A stretch of 51,702 nt of DNA from CAZLNV01 sp964561095 (GTDB lineage Bacteria; Bacillota_I; Bacilli_A; RF39; UBA660), in NCBI GenBank assembly GCA_964561095.1, contig CAZLNV010000001.1, forward strand, positions 1 to 51,702, given 5' to 3'. The position numbers and the translations under genes are program-made. The notes under the pieces are model-generated. The model worked only from the letters and a program-made list of their open reading frames with translations. It made no database searches and had not been told where the DNA came from. Below are positions 15,949 to 23,755 of this stretch, piece by piece. Each line of letters begins with the position of its first letter. The first letter of the stretch is position 1.

Positions 15949-16488
15949 ATGGAGTTAAAAGGAAGTAAAACGGAGGCTAATCTACTTGCGGCATTTGCTG
16001 GGGAATCTCAAGCAAGGAACAAATATGATTATTATGCTAGCAAAGCAAGAAAAGATGGTTATGAACAAATCGGTTCAATATTTGAACAGACAGCATTAAA
16101 TGAAAAAGAGCACGCTAAATTATGGTTTAAGTGGCTTCATGATGGTGACGTTCCTTCAACAGAAGTTAATTTGTTAGACGCCGCTAATGGTGAAAACTAT
16201 GAATGGACTGAAATGTATAGAGGATTTGCAAAAACTGCTAAAGAAGAAGGATTTGATGAAATAGCTAAATTATTTGAAGGAGTGGCCAACATAGAAAAAG
16301 AGCATGAAGAAAGATATGTAACTCTTTTAAATAAAGTAAAGAATAGTTTGGTTTTCGTAAGTGAAGAAGAGACTATATGGATATGCAGAAATTGTGGACA
16401 TGTATATAGAGCAAAAGAAGCTTTAGAAATTTGTCCAGTATGTGCTCATCCTAAATCGTTTATGGAAAGAAAAGCAAGAAATTATTAA
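15949..16488 (+). CDS. rbr: Rubrerythrin
   Basis: This 179-aa non-haem iron protein reduces hydrogen peroxide in anaerobes. The ferritin-like diiron domain has the ligands AGESQARNKY, NEKEHAKLW and the second pair around NIEKEHEERY. A C-terminal rubredoxin-like domain carries CRNCG and CPVC (about 145-165). Length and order match classical rubrerythrins. It has its own -10 box and terminator, so it is monocistronic. Its presence fits an anaerobic or microaerophilic organism. Confidence 0.95.
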   Translation: MELKGSKTEANLLAAFAGESQARNKYDYYASKARKDGYEQIGSIFEQTALNEKEHAKLWFKWLHDGDVPSTEVNLLDAANGENYEWTEMYRGFAKTAKEEGFDEIAKLFEGVANIEKEHEERYVTLLNKVKNSLVFVSEEETIWICRNCGHVYRAKEALEICPVCAHPKSFMERKARNY

Positions 16489-16490
16489 AC

Positions 16491-16523
16491 AAAAAAAGTC
16501 ATTTTATTCAAATGACTTTTTTT
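16491..16523 (+). terminator. Rubrerythrin terminator
   Basis: AAAAAAAGTCATTT pairs with AAATGACTTTTTTT around a 5-nt loop. It is a strong Rho-independent terminator. Confidence 0.9.
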
Positions 16524-16566
16524 AGTGTTTTGAAAACACTTGCGAATATTTATCCCTTACGGGATA
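16524..16566. repeat. Two small palindromes between rbr and tRNA-Asn
   Basis: AGTGTTTT-G-AAAACACT (16524-16540) is a perfect 8-bp palindrome with a single central base. TATCCC (16551-16556) pairs with GGGATA (16561-16566). The stretch up to the tRNA-Asn terminator holds no gene that I can see. They may be operator-like sites or hairpins of unknown role. Confidence 0.4.
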
Positions 16567-16631
16567 TAAGTATTATATGCTAAAATTCAAAAATAGTAAA
16601 GAAAAATAGTGTATTTTAAATTTAAAATAAA

Positions 16632-16648
16632 AAACCCTAAAAGGGTTT
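16632..16648 (-). terminator. Terminator of tRNA-Asn
   Basis: On the minus strand AAACCCT-TTT-AGGGTTT is followed by a T-rich run, 10 nt past the encoded CCA. Confidence 0.85.
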
Positions 16649-16658
16649 AATATACTAA

Positions 16659-16734
16659 TGGCGCCTGATATACGACTCGAACGTACGACCCAACGGTTAA
16701 CAGCCGTTTGCTCTACCGACTGAGCTAATCAGGC
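16659..16734 (-). tRNA. tRNA-Asn(GTT)
   Basis: The minus-strand acceptor GCCTGAT pairs with ATCAGGC, then G and encoded CCA. The D-arm TAGCTCAGTCGGTAGAGCA, an anticodon stem AACGG/CCGTT with loop CTGTTAA (anticodon GTT), and the T-loop GTTCGAGTC are all present. Confidence 0.95.
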
Positions 16735-16746
16735 ACTTCAGATAGT

Positions 16747-16775
16747 ATTATAGTAAAAGTAGTTGATTTTGTCAA
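16747..16775 (-). promoter_or_regulatory. Consensus sigma-A promoter of tRNA-Asn
   Basis: On the minus strand TTGACA (16775-16770), a 17-bp spacer and TATAAT (16752-16747) match the consensus perfectly, 12 bp before the tRNA. Confidence 0.92.
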
Positions 16776-16851
16776 CCAAAATTACAAAAAAACTTTTACA
16801 ATAAGATTGTTAAATGCTATAATTTATATGTAATAAAATAAAGAGGGAAAT

Positions 16852-17802
16852 ATGAATGAAGAGATTGAAATATTAGATATTCCTAAGAAGGTAAGTATTC
16901 TTGATACATATGGTGAAAATCTTTCTAGAAAAGAATATATAACAAATCCCGCAATAGGAAGAGATAAGGAAATAGAAGAAACTCTATTAATTTTATTAAC
17001 TCCTGAAAAAAGTGCCTTATTAGTTGGTAAACCTGGTATTGGTAAAACAGCTATAGTTGAAGGTATTGGATATCAAATGCAACATGGCGTTATGCCGGAT
17101 GCATTAAAAAATTTTGAATTAATTAAAATAAATATTTCTAGTTTGTTAGGTACCTCTGTTAGTGAAGGACAAAATGAAAATAGATTACAACTTTTAGTTG
17201 ATGAGTTAAAAGAAAAGAAAAATATTATTCTATTTATAGATGAAGTACATCTACTTGTAAGTAGAAACACTAGCAATTTAAATGTAGACTTTGCTAATAT
17301 GTTAAAACCGGGCCTTGATAGAGGTGAAATTAAGATGATAGGTGCAACCACTACGGAAGAATATGAAGCATATATTTTAAGAGATAGGGCATTTTTAAGA
17401 AGATTTCAAAGAGTAGATGTTAATGAACCTTCGATAGAAGATACTGTTAAAATACTTTTTGGTACTTGCCCAAAATTTGAAAAGAAAACAGGAGTAAAAG
17501 TACCATATACGGATTTCCAAAAAGAAAAAATATTTAGATTCTTAGTAAATATGACGGATGAGTATAAAAGAGTATATGAAATAGGTAATAGATATCCCGA
17601 CATTGCTTTAACCCTTTTAACGAATGCATTTTCTATGGCTTTATTTGAAAATTCTAAAGAGTTAAGAATTAAACATATCTATAAAGCAATTTGTAGAACC
17701 AAAGCTGTATATGATGACTCGAAAATAAAAGAAATAGAAATATTTAGAGAACAATTTAAAGATTTAATTAATGAAGAAAATTTAGATTTAAATGATAGAT
17801 AG
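16852..17802 (+). CDS. Stand-alone Clp-type (NBD1-only) AAA+ ATPase
   Basis: This 316-aa protein resembles only the first ATPase module of ClpC/ClpA/ClpB. It has the NPAIGRDKEIEE entry motif (ClpB D1: DPVIGRDEEI), Walker A GKPGIGKT (59-66), Walker B ILFIDEVHLL, sensor-1 IGATTTEEY and the arginine-finger region DRAFLRRF. A short lid domain follows with GNRYPDIALTLL. The N-domain, middle domain, second ATPase module and ClpP-docking loop are absent. ATG at 16852 follows AGAGGG. A strong terminator makes it monocistronic. It may be an adaptor-like or assembly ATPase; its substrate is unknown. Confidence 0.82.
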   Translation: MNEEIEILDIPKKVSILDTYGENLSRKEYITNPAIGRDKEIEETLLILLTPEKSALLVGKPGIGKTAIVEGIGYQMQHGVMPDALKNFELIKINISSLLGTSVSEGQNENRLQLLVDELKEKKNIILFIDEVHLLVSRNTSNLNVDFANMLKPGLDRGEIKMIGATTTEEYEAYILRDRAFLRRFQRVDVNEPSIEDTVKILFGTCPKFEKKTGVKVPYTDFQKEKIFRFLVNMTDEYKRVYEIGNRYPDIALTLLTNAFSMALFENSKELRIKHIYKAICRTKAVYDDSKIKEIEIFREQFKDLINEENLDLNDR

Positions 17803-17816
17803 AATCTATCATTTTT
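17790..17816 (+). terminator. Terminator of the Clp-like ATPase gene
   Basis: AAATGATAGAT and ATCTATCATTT form an 11-bp stem with a 3-nt loop and T run, overlapping the stop codon. Confidence 0.88.
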
Positions 17817-17993
17817 TATTAGATAAATAAAAATTTTATTATTTTATATAAGATTGAATTTTGCAGATAGTTTAGTAAGTTTAAAATTTAATATTTGGTC
17901 TTATCAGAAATTTAATTTTATATGACTAAAATTAAATTTTACTCATTTGCGACCATTTTTAGAGTGTGTTAATATGCTTTAAAAGGAGAAATT

Positions 17994-18863
17994 ATGAGCA
18001 AAGTTTTAGAAGTTAAAAATCTAACAAAAGTTATTGGAAAAAAGAAAATATTGGATGACATTACATTTGATTTAGAAGAAGGCAAAATTCTTGGAATTAT
18101 TGGTAGAAATGGTGCTGGAAAGTCAATGCTATTAAAAACAATTGTTGGATTGTGTCATTTTACTAATGGGACTATTAAACTAAATGGATATGATATTAGT
18201 AAAGAGTATGAAAATGCAATAAGAAGTGTTTGGTGTGTTATAGAAGTTCCTGCAATGTACGAAAACTTAAGTGGTAAAGAAAATTTAGAAATTTTTAGAA
18301 TGATGTTTAAAAATGTTTCTGATAAAAAAATTCATGAAATAATTAAATTGGTTTCTCTAGAAGATAGTCAATATAAAAAATTAAAAATTTATTCGCTTGG
18401 TATGAGGCAAAAGCTTGGTATTGCGGTGGCACTTATTAACAATCCAAAATTATTGATACTCGATGAACCAACCAGCAGTTTAGATTCCATTGATATATTA
18501 GACTTGAAAAAATTTTTAAAATCTTTAAAAAAAACAAGCGTAATTATATCTTCTAATATGTTAAATCAAATAGAGTCAGTTTGTGATGAAGTTATATTTA
18601 TGAATGAAGGAAAAATTATTAATAGAAAAGAAATTAGTAAAATAAAAAAGTGTAAATTCTCTGTAGATGATGGAGAAAAAGCAAAAAAAATATTATCAAA
18701 TTGCAATTTTAATACTGAATTAGAAGTGAGTAAGGATGAAGTTTCTATCATAAATAAAATATTAGTAAAAAATAATGTAAAAGTATTTAAAATAAGTGAA
18801 GATACATGCAACTATAATTTAGAAAAAGAATTTTTATCTTTACTAGAGGATGAATGTGAGTAA
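17994..18863 (+). CDS. ABC transporter ATP-binding protein, BcrA/lantibiotic-immunity type
   Basis: This 289-aa ATPase has Walker A GRNGAGKS, the BcrA-like Q-loop region WCVIEVPAMYENLSGKENL, signature YSLGMRQKLGIA and Walker B LLILDEPTSSLD. The C-terminal ~75 residues are the extra domain typical of bacitracin/lantibiotic self-protection exporters. The H-loop position is Asn188 (IISSNMLNQIE) where nearly all family members have His (SSHxLxE), so hydrolysis may be slow or altered. It overlaps the following permease gene, and the two form an exporter. The ~190 bp upstream hold no gene. Confidence 0.88.
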   Translation: MSKVLEVKNLTKVIGKKKILDDITFDLEEGKILGIIGRNGAGKSMLLKTIVGLCHFTNGTIKLNGYDISKEYENAIRSVWCVIEVPAMYENLSGKENLEIFRMMFKNVSDKKIHEIIKLVSLEDSQYKKLKIYSLGMRQKLGIAVALINNPKLLILDEPTSSLDSIDILDLKKFLKSLKKTSVIISSNMLNQIESVCDEVIFMNEGKIINRKEISKIKKCKFSVDDGEKAKKILSNCNFNTELEVSKDEVSIINKILVKNNVKVFKISEDTCNYNLEKEFLSLLEDECE

Positions 18864-19779
18864 ATTAATAAATTTAGAATTAACTAAATTATTTAAAAGT
18901 AATGGAATCAAAGTGCTATTTATTATTTTAGCTGCTACATGTTTCTTTACAATTTACTTTTCAAATAAAAAAGAAAATTATACTATTAATAGTTATAATT
19001 TAGTTGAAGATGCTACCGAAAAATCAAAAATCTATAACGACAAAGTCAATGATTACATTAAAATTTATAATTATTATAAAGAAAATAATTTTGACATGAA
19101 TTTAAAAATAAAAGGAATTATTGATACTGGTATAAATGTAATTATATTTTTATCAATTGCAGTCATTATTATATCTTCATCAAGTATAAATGAAGATATA
19201 AATAGAGAAAATATTAAAGAGTTATTAACAAAGCCACATAAAAGATGGAAAATATTACTATCTAAAACAATAAGCGTTTTTATAATTATTTTCTTACTAT
19301 CTATGTTTACATATGCGTCGTATACATTATTTGTAAGCATAATAACCAACACTAATATATTTTATATTAAAGAAATAATTATACGAAACGGCAATATAAA
19401 AATAAGTTACTATTATTTAACATTTTTAAAAGAAATATTCATAAATTCAATACCATTATATTTTATTAGTATAATGACCATATTCTTATCCCTTATTATA
19501 AATAATTCTAAGGTGGTAAATGCAATTATGATATCTATAGTATTAATGAGTACTTTAATATTTCAATTCTTATTAAGTATTAATTTAAATTTAATAGAAT
19601 ATACATTTTTACCTTATTTAGATTTAACTATATATAAAGATATTTATAATTTGTATTTAATAAATATAAGGTATGATATTAATTTATCTATAAAAAAAGG
19701 AATAATAATCCTTTGCATTTATTTAATAATCTTTAATTTAGGAAGTATATTCTTATTCAATAAAAAAGATATTATGTAA
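18856..19779 (+). CDS. ABC-2 type permease subunit
   Basis: This ~307-aa membrane protein has an N-terminal anchor (about 18-38), a long extracytoplasmic loop, and five further membrane segments, the usual ABC-2/BcrB-like plan for a lipid- or peptide-exporting permease. The GTG at 18856 lies 6 nt from AGAGG. The ATG at 18850 directly abuts that site and is less likely, though only 2 residues differ. Either start overlaps the ATPase gene, implying translational coupling. The 3' end lies 4 bp from the convergent smsB-like gene. Confidence 0.82.
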   Translation: MSKLINLELTKLFKSNGIKVLFIILAATCFFTIYFSNKKENYTINSYNLVEDATEKSKIYNDKVNDYIKIYNYYKENNFDMNLKIKGIIDTGINVIIFLSIAVIIISSSSINEDINRENIKELLTKPHKRWKILLSKTISVFIIIFLLSMFTYASYTLFVSIITNTNIFYIKEIIIRNGNIKISYYYLTFLKEIFINSIPLYFISIMTIFLSLIINNSKVVNAIMISIVLMSTLIFQFLLSINLNLIEYTFLPYLDLTIYKDIYNLYLINIRYDINLSIKKGIIILCIYLIIFNLGSIFLFNKKDIM

Positions 19780-19789
19780 ATATCTATTT
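19763..19789. terminator. Bidirectional hairpin between permease and smsB-like gene
   Basis: AGATATT (19767-19773) and AATATCT (19779-19785) with flanking A and T runs span both convergent stop codons. Confidence 0.6.
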
Positions 19790-20692
19790 TAAAAATCCTT
19801 CTAGTATTTTTGTTTCGGCTTGGCTTTCATCTAAACCAAGTGTCATTAATTTTTTAATTTGATCACTTGCTATTTTACCTATTATTGCTTCGTGAGACAT
19901 CTCTGCTTCGGAAGAGAGTGCAACGATTTCTGGGGTAGAACTAACCTTAGCCTTATCCATTATGATTGCATCGCATGAAACATGTGCAAAACATTTAGTG
20001 TCTCCTTCTGTTTTTGAATAAAATCTTTGACTAGAATTTTTTCTGGCTACTGATTTTGATGATATATCGGCACTACTATTTTTACCTTGTAATTTAATAT
20101 TAAATCTGGTTTCTATAGATTCATTATTATCAGACATAAGGGTTTCTTTAATATTTAAAGAACTGTTATTATTTAATACAGCTTCTGTGCTACGCACTGA
20201 ATTATCAATTCCGCTTATTTGTGCGGTTTCCATATCAAATGATGTATTTTCATTTTGATTAATAACAGTTGTTGTGTTTATATATTTATTATTTTCCATC
20301 TTACCTTCAGCATAATGTTTCTCAATATATTTAACACTAGAACCTTTTTCAATATGAAAAGTATGTATGCCATTATGAGTTGATTTTGTTTCACAATCAT
20401 TATGGATGCCACACCCTGCAACTATTGTTACATTACAATTTTTCCCAATGTAAAAGTCATTGTATACTGTTTCTTCATAATTGGTCGTGTCAATAATAAC
20501 TGGGATGTGAACAAATTCATCAATTGTATTATCAGCAATATAAATATCAATTCCTTGTTTATCTTTTTTTGAATTTATTTTAATATTATCTGTTTCAAAT
20601 CTACTTATAGATTCACCATTAGCTCTGATGTTGTGCGCTACATCAGAATTAATTTCATAATCAGTAATTTTATTCAGCAAATCTTTATTCAT
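19784..20692 (-). CDS. SufB/SufD-like Fe-S assembly scaffold (SmsB-like)
   Basis: This 302-aa protein is much shorter than SufB (about 470) and matches the beta-helix core plus C-terminal region of SufB/D. Two landmark residues are visible: the Cys in FAHVSCDAIIMD, at the place of the SufB cluster-assembly Cys, and the His in AEMSHEAIIGKI, at the place of the SufB/SufD interface His. With the adjacent SufC-like ATPase and no sufS, sufU or sufD nearby, it fits the two-gene minimal SUF-like (SMS) system. The ATG at 20692 overlaps the smsC-like stop by 8 nt. Confidence 0.82.
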   Translation of the reverse strand: MNKDLLNKITDYEINSDVAHNIRANGESISRFETDNIKINSKKDKQGIDIYIADNTIDEFVHIPVIIDTTNYEETVYNDFYIGKNCNVTIVAGCGIHNDCETKSTHNGIHTFHIEKGSSVKYIEKHYAEGKMENNKYINTTTVINQNENTSFDMETAQISGIDNSVRSTEAVLNNNSSLNIKETLMSDNNESIETRFNIKLQGKNSSADISSKSVARKNSSQRFYSKTEGDTKCFAHVSCDAIIMDKAKVSSTPEIVALSSEAEMSHEAIIGKIASDQIKKLMTLGLDESQAETKILEGFLK

Positions 20693-21398
20693 TATTAACA
20701 CACCTACAATCTTTGCATTTATTAGATTTAATTTTTTTTATAATTTGTCTTCTTTTCCCATACATTTTAATAATTCCATTATCTAATATTAAAATGTTAT
20801 CAGCAATATTTAATATTTTTTCTTGATGTGAAACTATAATCATACTTAAGCTATTCTTAGATTTAATAGCATTAATAGTGTGAACTAAGCTATCAAAACT
20901 CCATAAATCGATTCCAGCTTCTGGTTCATCTAACATTAAAAATTTACCTTTTTTGATTAATGCAGTAGCAAGTTCAATTCTTTTGAGTTCTCCACCTGAT
21001 AAAGAAGAATTAATTTCTCTATCAATATATTCTCTTGCACATAAACCAACTCCACCTAAGCATTCTTTCATTTCCATATAGGTTGGGTAATCTTTATTAG
21101 CAATTAAAAGTAAATCAAAAACAGAAATACCCTTAAAAGTAATAGGCGTTTGAAAAGTAAAAGTCAAGCCTAAATCAGCTCTTTCATTAATTTTTAAATT
21201 TGTAATATCTTTTCCATCAAGAAGTATTTTTCCACTTGTAGGTTTGATTAATCCCATAATTATTTTTAATAAAGTAGATTTACCACTACCATTAGTACCA
21301 GTTATAACTAGTGTTTCCTTTGTACTGACATTAAAATTTATCTTATTTAATATAACTTTATCTTTTATAATGTAACTAATATCTATTAATTCTAACAT
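20685..21398 (-). CDS. SufC-like ATPase (SmsC-like) with Cys-rich C-terminus
   Basis: This 237-aa ABC-fold ATPase powers Fe-S scaffold remodelling. Walker A is GTNGSGKST (about 32-40), the signature LSGGELKRIELATAL and Walker B FLMLDEPEAGID are present, and the H-loop is IVSHQEKI. The DEPEAGID variant and GGELKR resemble the SufC branch (DEIDSGLD/GGEKKR) rather than transporters, and no permease is nearby. The last 13 residues contain CKDCRC, a possible metal or cluster site absent from classical SufC. ATG at 21398 is preceded by AGGTGA. It overlaps the SmsB-like gene by 8 nt. Confidence 0.82.
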   Translation of the reverse strand: MLELIDISYIIKDKVILNKINFNVSTKETLVITGTNGSGKSTLLKIIMGLIKPTSGKILLDGKDITNLKINERADLGLTFTFQTPITFKGISVFDLLLIANKDYPTYMEMKECLGGVGLCAREYIDREINSSLSGGELKRIELATALIKKGKFLMLDEPEAGIDLWSFDSLVHTINAIKSKNSLSMIIVSHQEKILNIADNILILDNGIIKMYGKRRQIIKKIKSNKCKDCRCVNNE

Positions 21399-21461
21399 AT
21401 AATTCACCTTTTCATTTGTTATTATATAATTATTTTTATAATTTATAAAGGGTTTATTATA

Positions 21462-21489
21462 AAAACTCTAATGTTACCATTAGAGTTTT
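21462..21489 (-). terminator. Hairpin terminator after cotJC
   Basis: AAAACTCTAATG and CATTAGAGTTTT form a perfect 12-bp stem with a 4-nt loop, just past the cotJC stop. The T tract on the minus strand is poor. Confidence 0.65.
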
Positions 21490-21493
21490 GTTA

Positions 21494-22063
21494 CTAATTA
21501 TTTTTATTATTATAAGATTTTTTGTATTCGTCATGAAGCTCTTTAAATCTGTGGAAGTGAACAACTTCTCTTTGTCTCAAAAAACTAAGCGGCGCTAAAA
21601 TATCTTCATCTTTTGTCAAATCCATCAAATTTTCATATGTCGCTCTTGCTTTTTCTTCGGCTGCCATATCTTCTTGTAAGTCAACTATTGGATCTCCAGT
21701 TGATTGGATATAAGCTGCAGTAAATGGAATTCCATTTTGATCCATTGGAAATATTCCCTTTTTATGAGATACGTACCAACCACTCAAACCAGCGTCTTTT
21801 AATTCTTCAATTGAAGCACTACTAATTAATTGCTCAATCATAGTGCTAATCATTTCTACATGGCCTAATTCTTCAGTACCTATATCTGACAATAATGCTT
21901 TTCCTTTGTCATCTGGCATTGTAAATCTTTGAGACAAGTATCTTAAAGAAGCACCAAGTTCTCCATCAGATCCGCCCAACTGAGCTGAAAGAAGTTTTGC
22001 CATTTTTAAATCTTTTTTTCTAATGTTAATAGGATATTCTAACATTTTTTCATATTTAAACAT
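21494..22063 (-). CDS. cotJC: CotJC-like manganese-catalase-family spore coat protein
   Basis: This 189-aa ferritin-like protein belongs to the manganese catalase family in its short CotJC form: MFKYEKMLEYPINI start, LLSAQLGGSDGELGASLRYLSQRF, the ligand segments IGTEELGHVEMIS and DMAAEEKARATYE, and RQREVVHFHRFKE. All are visible, so the dimetal site seems intact. CotJC is an inner spore-coat protein under mother-cell control. It lies directly after and overlaps by 8 nt the fused cotJA-cotJB gene. Confidence 0.93.
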   Translation of the reverse strand: MFKYEKMLEYPINIRKKDLKMAKLLSAQLGGSDGELGASLRYLSQRFTMPDDKGKALLSDIGTEELGHVEMISTMIEQLISSASIEELKDAGLSGWYVSHKKGIFPMDQNGIPFTAAYIQSTGDPIVDLQEDMAAEEKARATYENLMDLTKDEDILAPLSFLRQREVVHFHRFKELHDEYKKSYNNKNN

Positions 22064-22559
22064 AAGAACCCCCTTTGTTATCCCATGGCCAAGGACTATT
22101 TACCCAATCAAAATAGTTTTTATTAACGTTATGTGCTGATAAAGCGGAATATTCTTTATCATATAGTTCCTTTAATTTTTTTAACTCTACATTGTAAGAC
22201 TTGAATGTATCCAAAGTTTTAGTGTTGTTAGGATATAAATCTAAATACAAATTTAAATCTTTACATGCAAAAGTTAATTCTTGAATTTTTAAAAGTAATT
22301 CTTCTCTTTTTCCTTTAACAACTACTTTATACATATAATTTTTATAGGGATCATATAAATTTTTAAACATATTTCCTTTATTTAATCCTTCTTCCGGTGT
22401 AAATAAAGAAACATCTCTATAATTATTATAATTTACATTAACATTATTAAATTTTATTTCATTATACATATCATAATTCTTAGAATTATCAAAATTTATA
22501 TGTTCTTTATTTATTTCATTATTATATTCAAAGTAATTGTTACTTTCGTCATAATACAT
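22056..22559 (-). CDS. Fused CotJA-CotJB spore coat protein
   Basis: This 167-aa protein joins two normally separate coat proteins. An Asn/Tyr-rich N-terminal ~50 residues is followed by the CotJA core SLFTPEEGLNKGNMFKNLYDPY (about 51-72). The CotJB core then follows at 86-161, with ELLLKIQELTFACKDLNLYLDLYPNN and DWVNSPWPWD. In Bacillus and clostridia cotJA, cotJB and cotJC are three genes in this order. No stop or frameshift separates A and B here, and the linker is about 10 residues. It should act with CotJC in the coat. ATG at 22559 follows AGAGGAGGG-type sequence upstream. Confidence 0.88.
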   Translation of the reverse strand: MYYDESNNYFEYNNEINKEHINFDNSKNYDMYNEIKFNNVNVNYNNYRDVSLFTPEEGLNKGNMFKNLYDPYKNYMYKVVVKGKREELLLKIQELTFACKDLNLYLDLYPNNTKTLDTFKSYNVELKKLKELYDKEYSALSAHNVNKNYFDWVNSPWPWDNKGGSYV

Positions 22560-22648
22560 TTTACCCTCCTCTAGATTATTGTATGAGGTATAAAAGTTTA
22601 AGTATAGTTAAATGACTAAACAAAAAATGTCAAATTTTACAAAAGGTA

Positions 22649-22678
22649 TTGTATTAAATTATAAGCATTTGATACAAT
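22649..22678 (+). promoter_or_regulatory. Promoter of tsaE
   Basis: TTGTAT (22649-22654), an 18-bp spacer and TACAAT (22673-22678) precede the AAGGTGA ribosome site of tsaE. Confidence 0.55.
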
Positions 22679-22698
22679 GAATTTAAGGTGATTAAAAA

Positions 22699-23148
22699 AT
22701 GTATAAAATAACAACTTCTTCAGAAGAAGAAACTATTGAATTAGCGGAAAATATTGAGTCAGAAAGATTTCCAAATATGGTTATCTGCTTAGAAGGAGAC
22801 CTAGGTAGCGGTAAAACTTTATTTACAAAAGGATTTGCTTCATCTATGGGAATAAAAGAAAATATTACTTCTCCAACTTTTAATATAATCAAAGAATATC
22901 AAGGAGAAGAATGCAAACTATATCACATGGATGTATATAGATTATCTGATGTAAAAGAAGATTTAGGAATAGAAGACTATTTTAAGAAAAAAGGTGTTAC
23001 CATAATAGAGTGGTCTGATCTGATACCTGAATTGCTTCCTAAAAATAGGTTAACGATTAAAATTAAGGTTATAGATGAAAATACTAGGGTGTTTTTAATA
23101 GAACCAAGTGGCGAAAAATATGTAGACTTGTGTGAGAGGGCTTTATAA
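22699..23148 (+). CDS. tsaE: tRNA t6A biosynthesis ATPase TsaE
   Basis: This 149-aa P-loop ATPase resets the TsaB-TsaD complex that puts threonylcarbamoyl on A37 of ANN-decoding tRNAs. It has Walker A GDLGSGKT, the SPTFNIIKEYQG segment and the terminal YHMDVYRL...IEWSD motif. It is first in the tsaE-tsaB-tsaD group, although a strong terminator separates it from tsaB. ATG at 22699 follows AAGGTGA. Confidence 0.95.
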   Translation: MYKITTSSEEETIELAENIESERFPNMVICLEGDLGSGKTLFTKGFASSMGIKENITSPTFNIIKEYQGEECKLYHMDVYRLSDVKEDLGIEDYFKKKGVTIIEWSDLIPELLPKNRLTIKIKVIDENTRVFLIEPSGEKYVDLCERAL

Positions 23149-23170
23149 AAGTGCATTTATGCACTTTTTT
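23147..23170 (+). terminator. tsaE terminator
   Basis: AAAAGTGCA-TTTA-TGCACTTTTTT forms a strong hairpin with a T run. A TATAAT just downstream restarts transcription for tsaB. Confidence 0.88.
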
Positions 23171-23224
23171 ACTGATTTTATAGAGGCTTTGTGATATAAT
23201 ACATATGAAAAAAAGGTGAAAAGT

Positions 23225-23755
23225 ATGTATACATTATTTTTAGATACGCATGACAAATTAGTAACAATTGCTTTTTTAGATGGTAATAATTTATTTACTA
23301 ATACTGTGGAAAGTGAATCACATTCTGTTCATTTTTTACCGTTGCTTGATAAAATGATGAATGAAAGAAAGATAGAGTTTACTGACATTAAAAATATAGT
23401 TGTAATAAATGGCCCTGGCAGTTTTACAGGAGTAAGAATAGGACTTACAGTTGCTAAAACTATAGCTTATTCTATGAATATTCCAATTTATGCGATAAGT
23501 AGTTTAAAAGCTTATTTAGTTTCAAGCGATATGGATGCAAATAAAATTTCTGTAATAGAAGACTCTAAAGGTTTTTATGTTGGCATGATTGATAATGAAA
23601 TTTATACAGATTCATTAAATAATTATAAAAATAAAACTATTGTAAAAAATGAGTTGGATATTAAAAAAGTAGTTGATTACGCATTGAAAAGTCAGCCAAG
23701 TAATGTTCATGGTATTAAAGCTAACTATGTTAAGGTTATAGAGGCATTAAAATGA
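23225..23755 (+). CDS. tsaB: t6A pathway protein TsaB
   Basis: This 176-aa ASKHA-fold protein is the inactive partner of TsaD and holds the complex together. It has the typical start (LFLDTHDKLVTIAF), SHSVHFLPLLDKMM and NGPGSFTGVRIGL near 60-72. It is shorter than E. coli TsaB (231 aa), as is common in low-GC species. ATG at 23225 is chosen because AGGTGA lies 5 nt upstream. Its TGA stop overlaps the next ATG (ATGA), which shows that TGA is a stop codon here. Confidence 0.93.
   Translation: MYTLFLDTHDKLVTIAFLDGNNLFTNTVESESHSVHFLPLLDKMMNERKIEFTDIKNIVVINGPGSFTGVRIGLTVAKTIAYSMNIPIYAISSLKAYLVSSDMDANKISVIEDSKGFYVGMIDNEIYTDSLNNYKNKTIVKNELDIKKVVDYALKSQPSNVHGIKANYVKVIEALK

Noticed and set aside
16524..16566. 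CRISPR-like repeats between rbr and tRNA-Asn
   Set aside because: Two different short palindromes only; no repeated unit with spacers and no cas genes.
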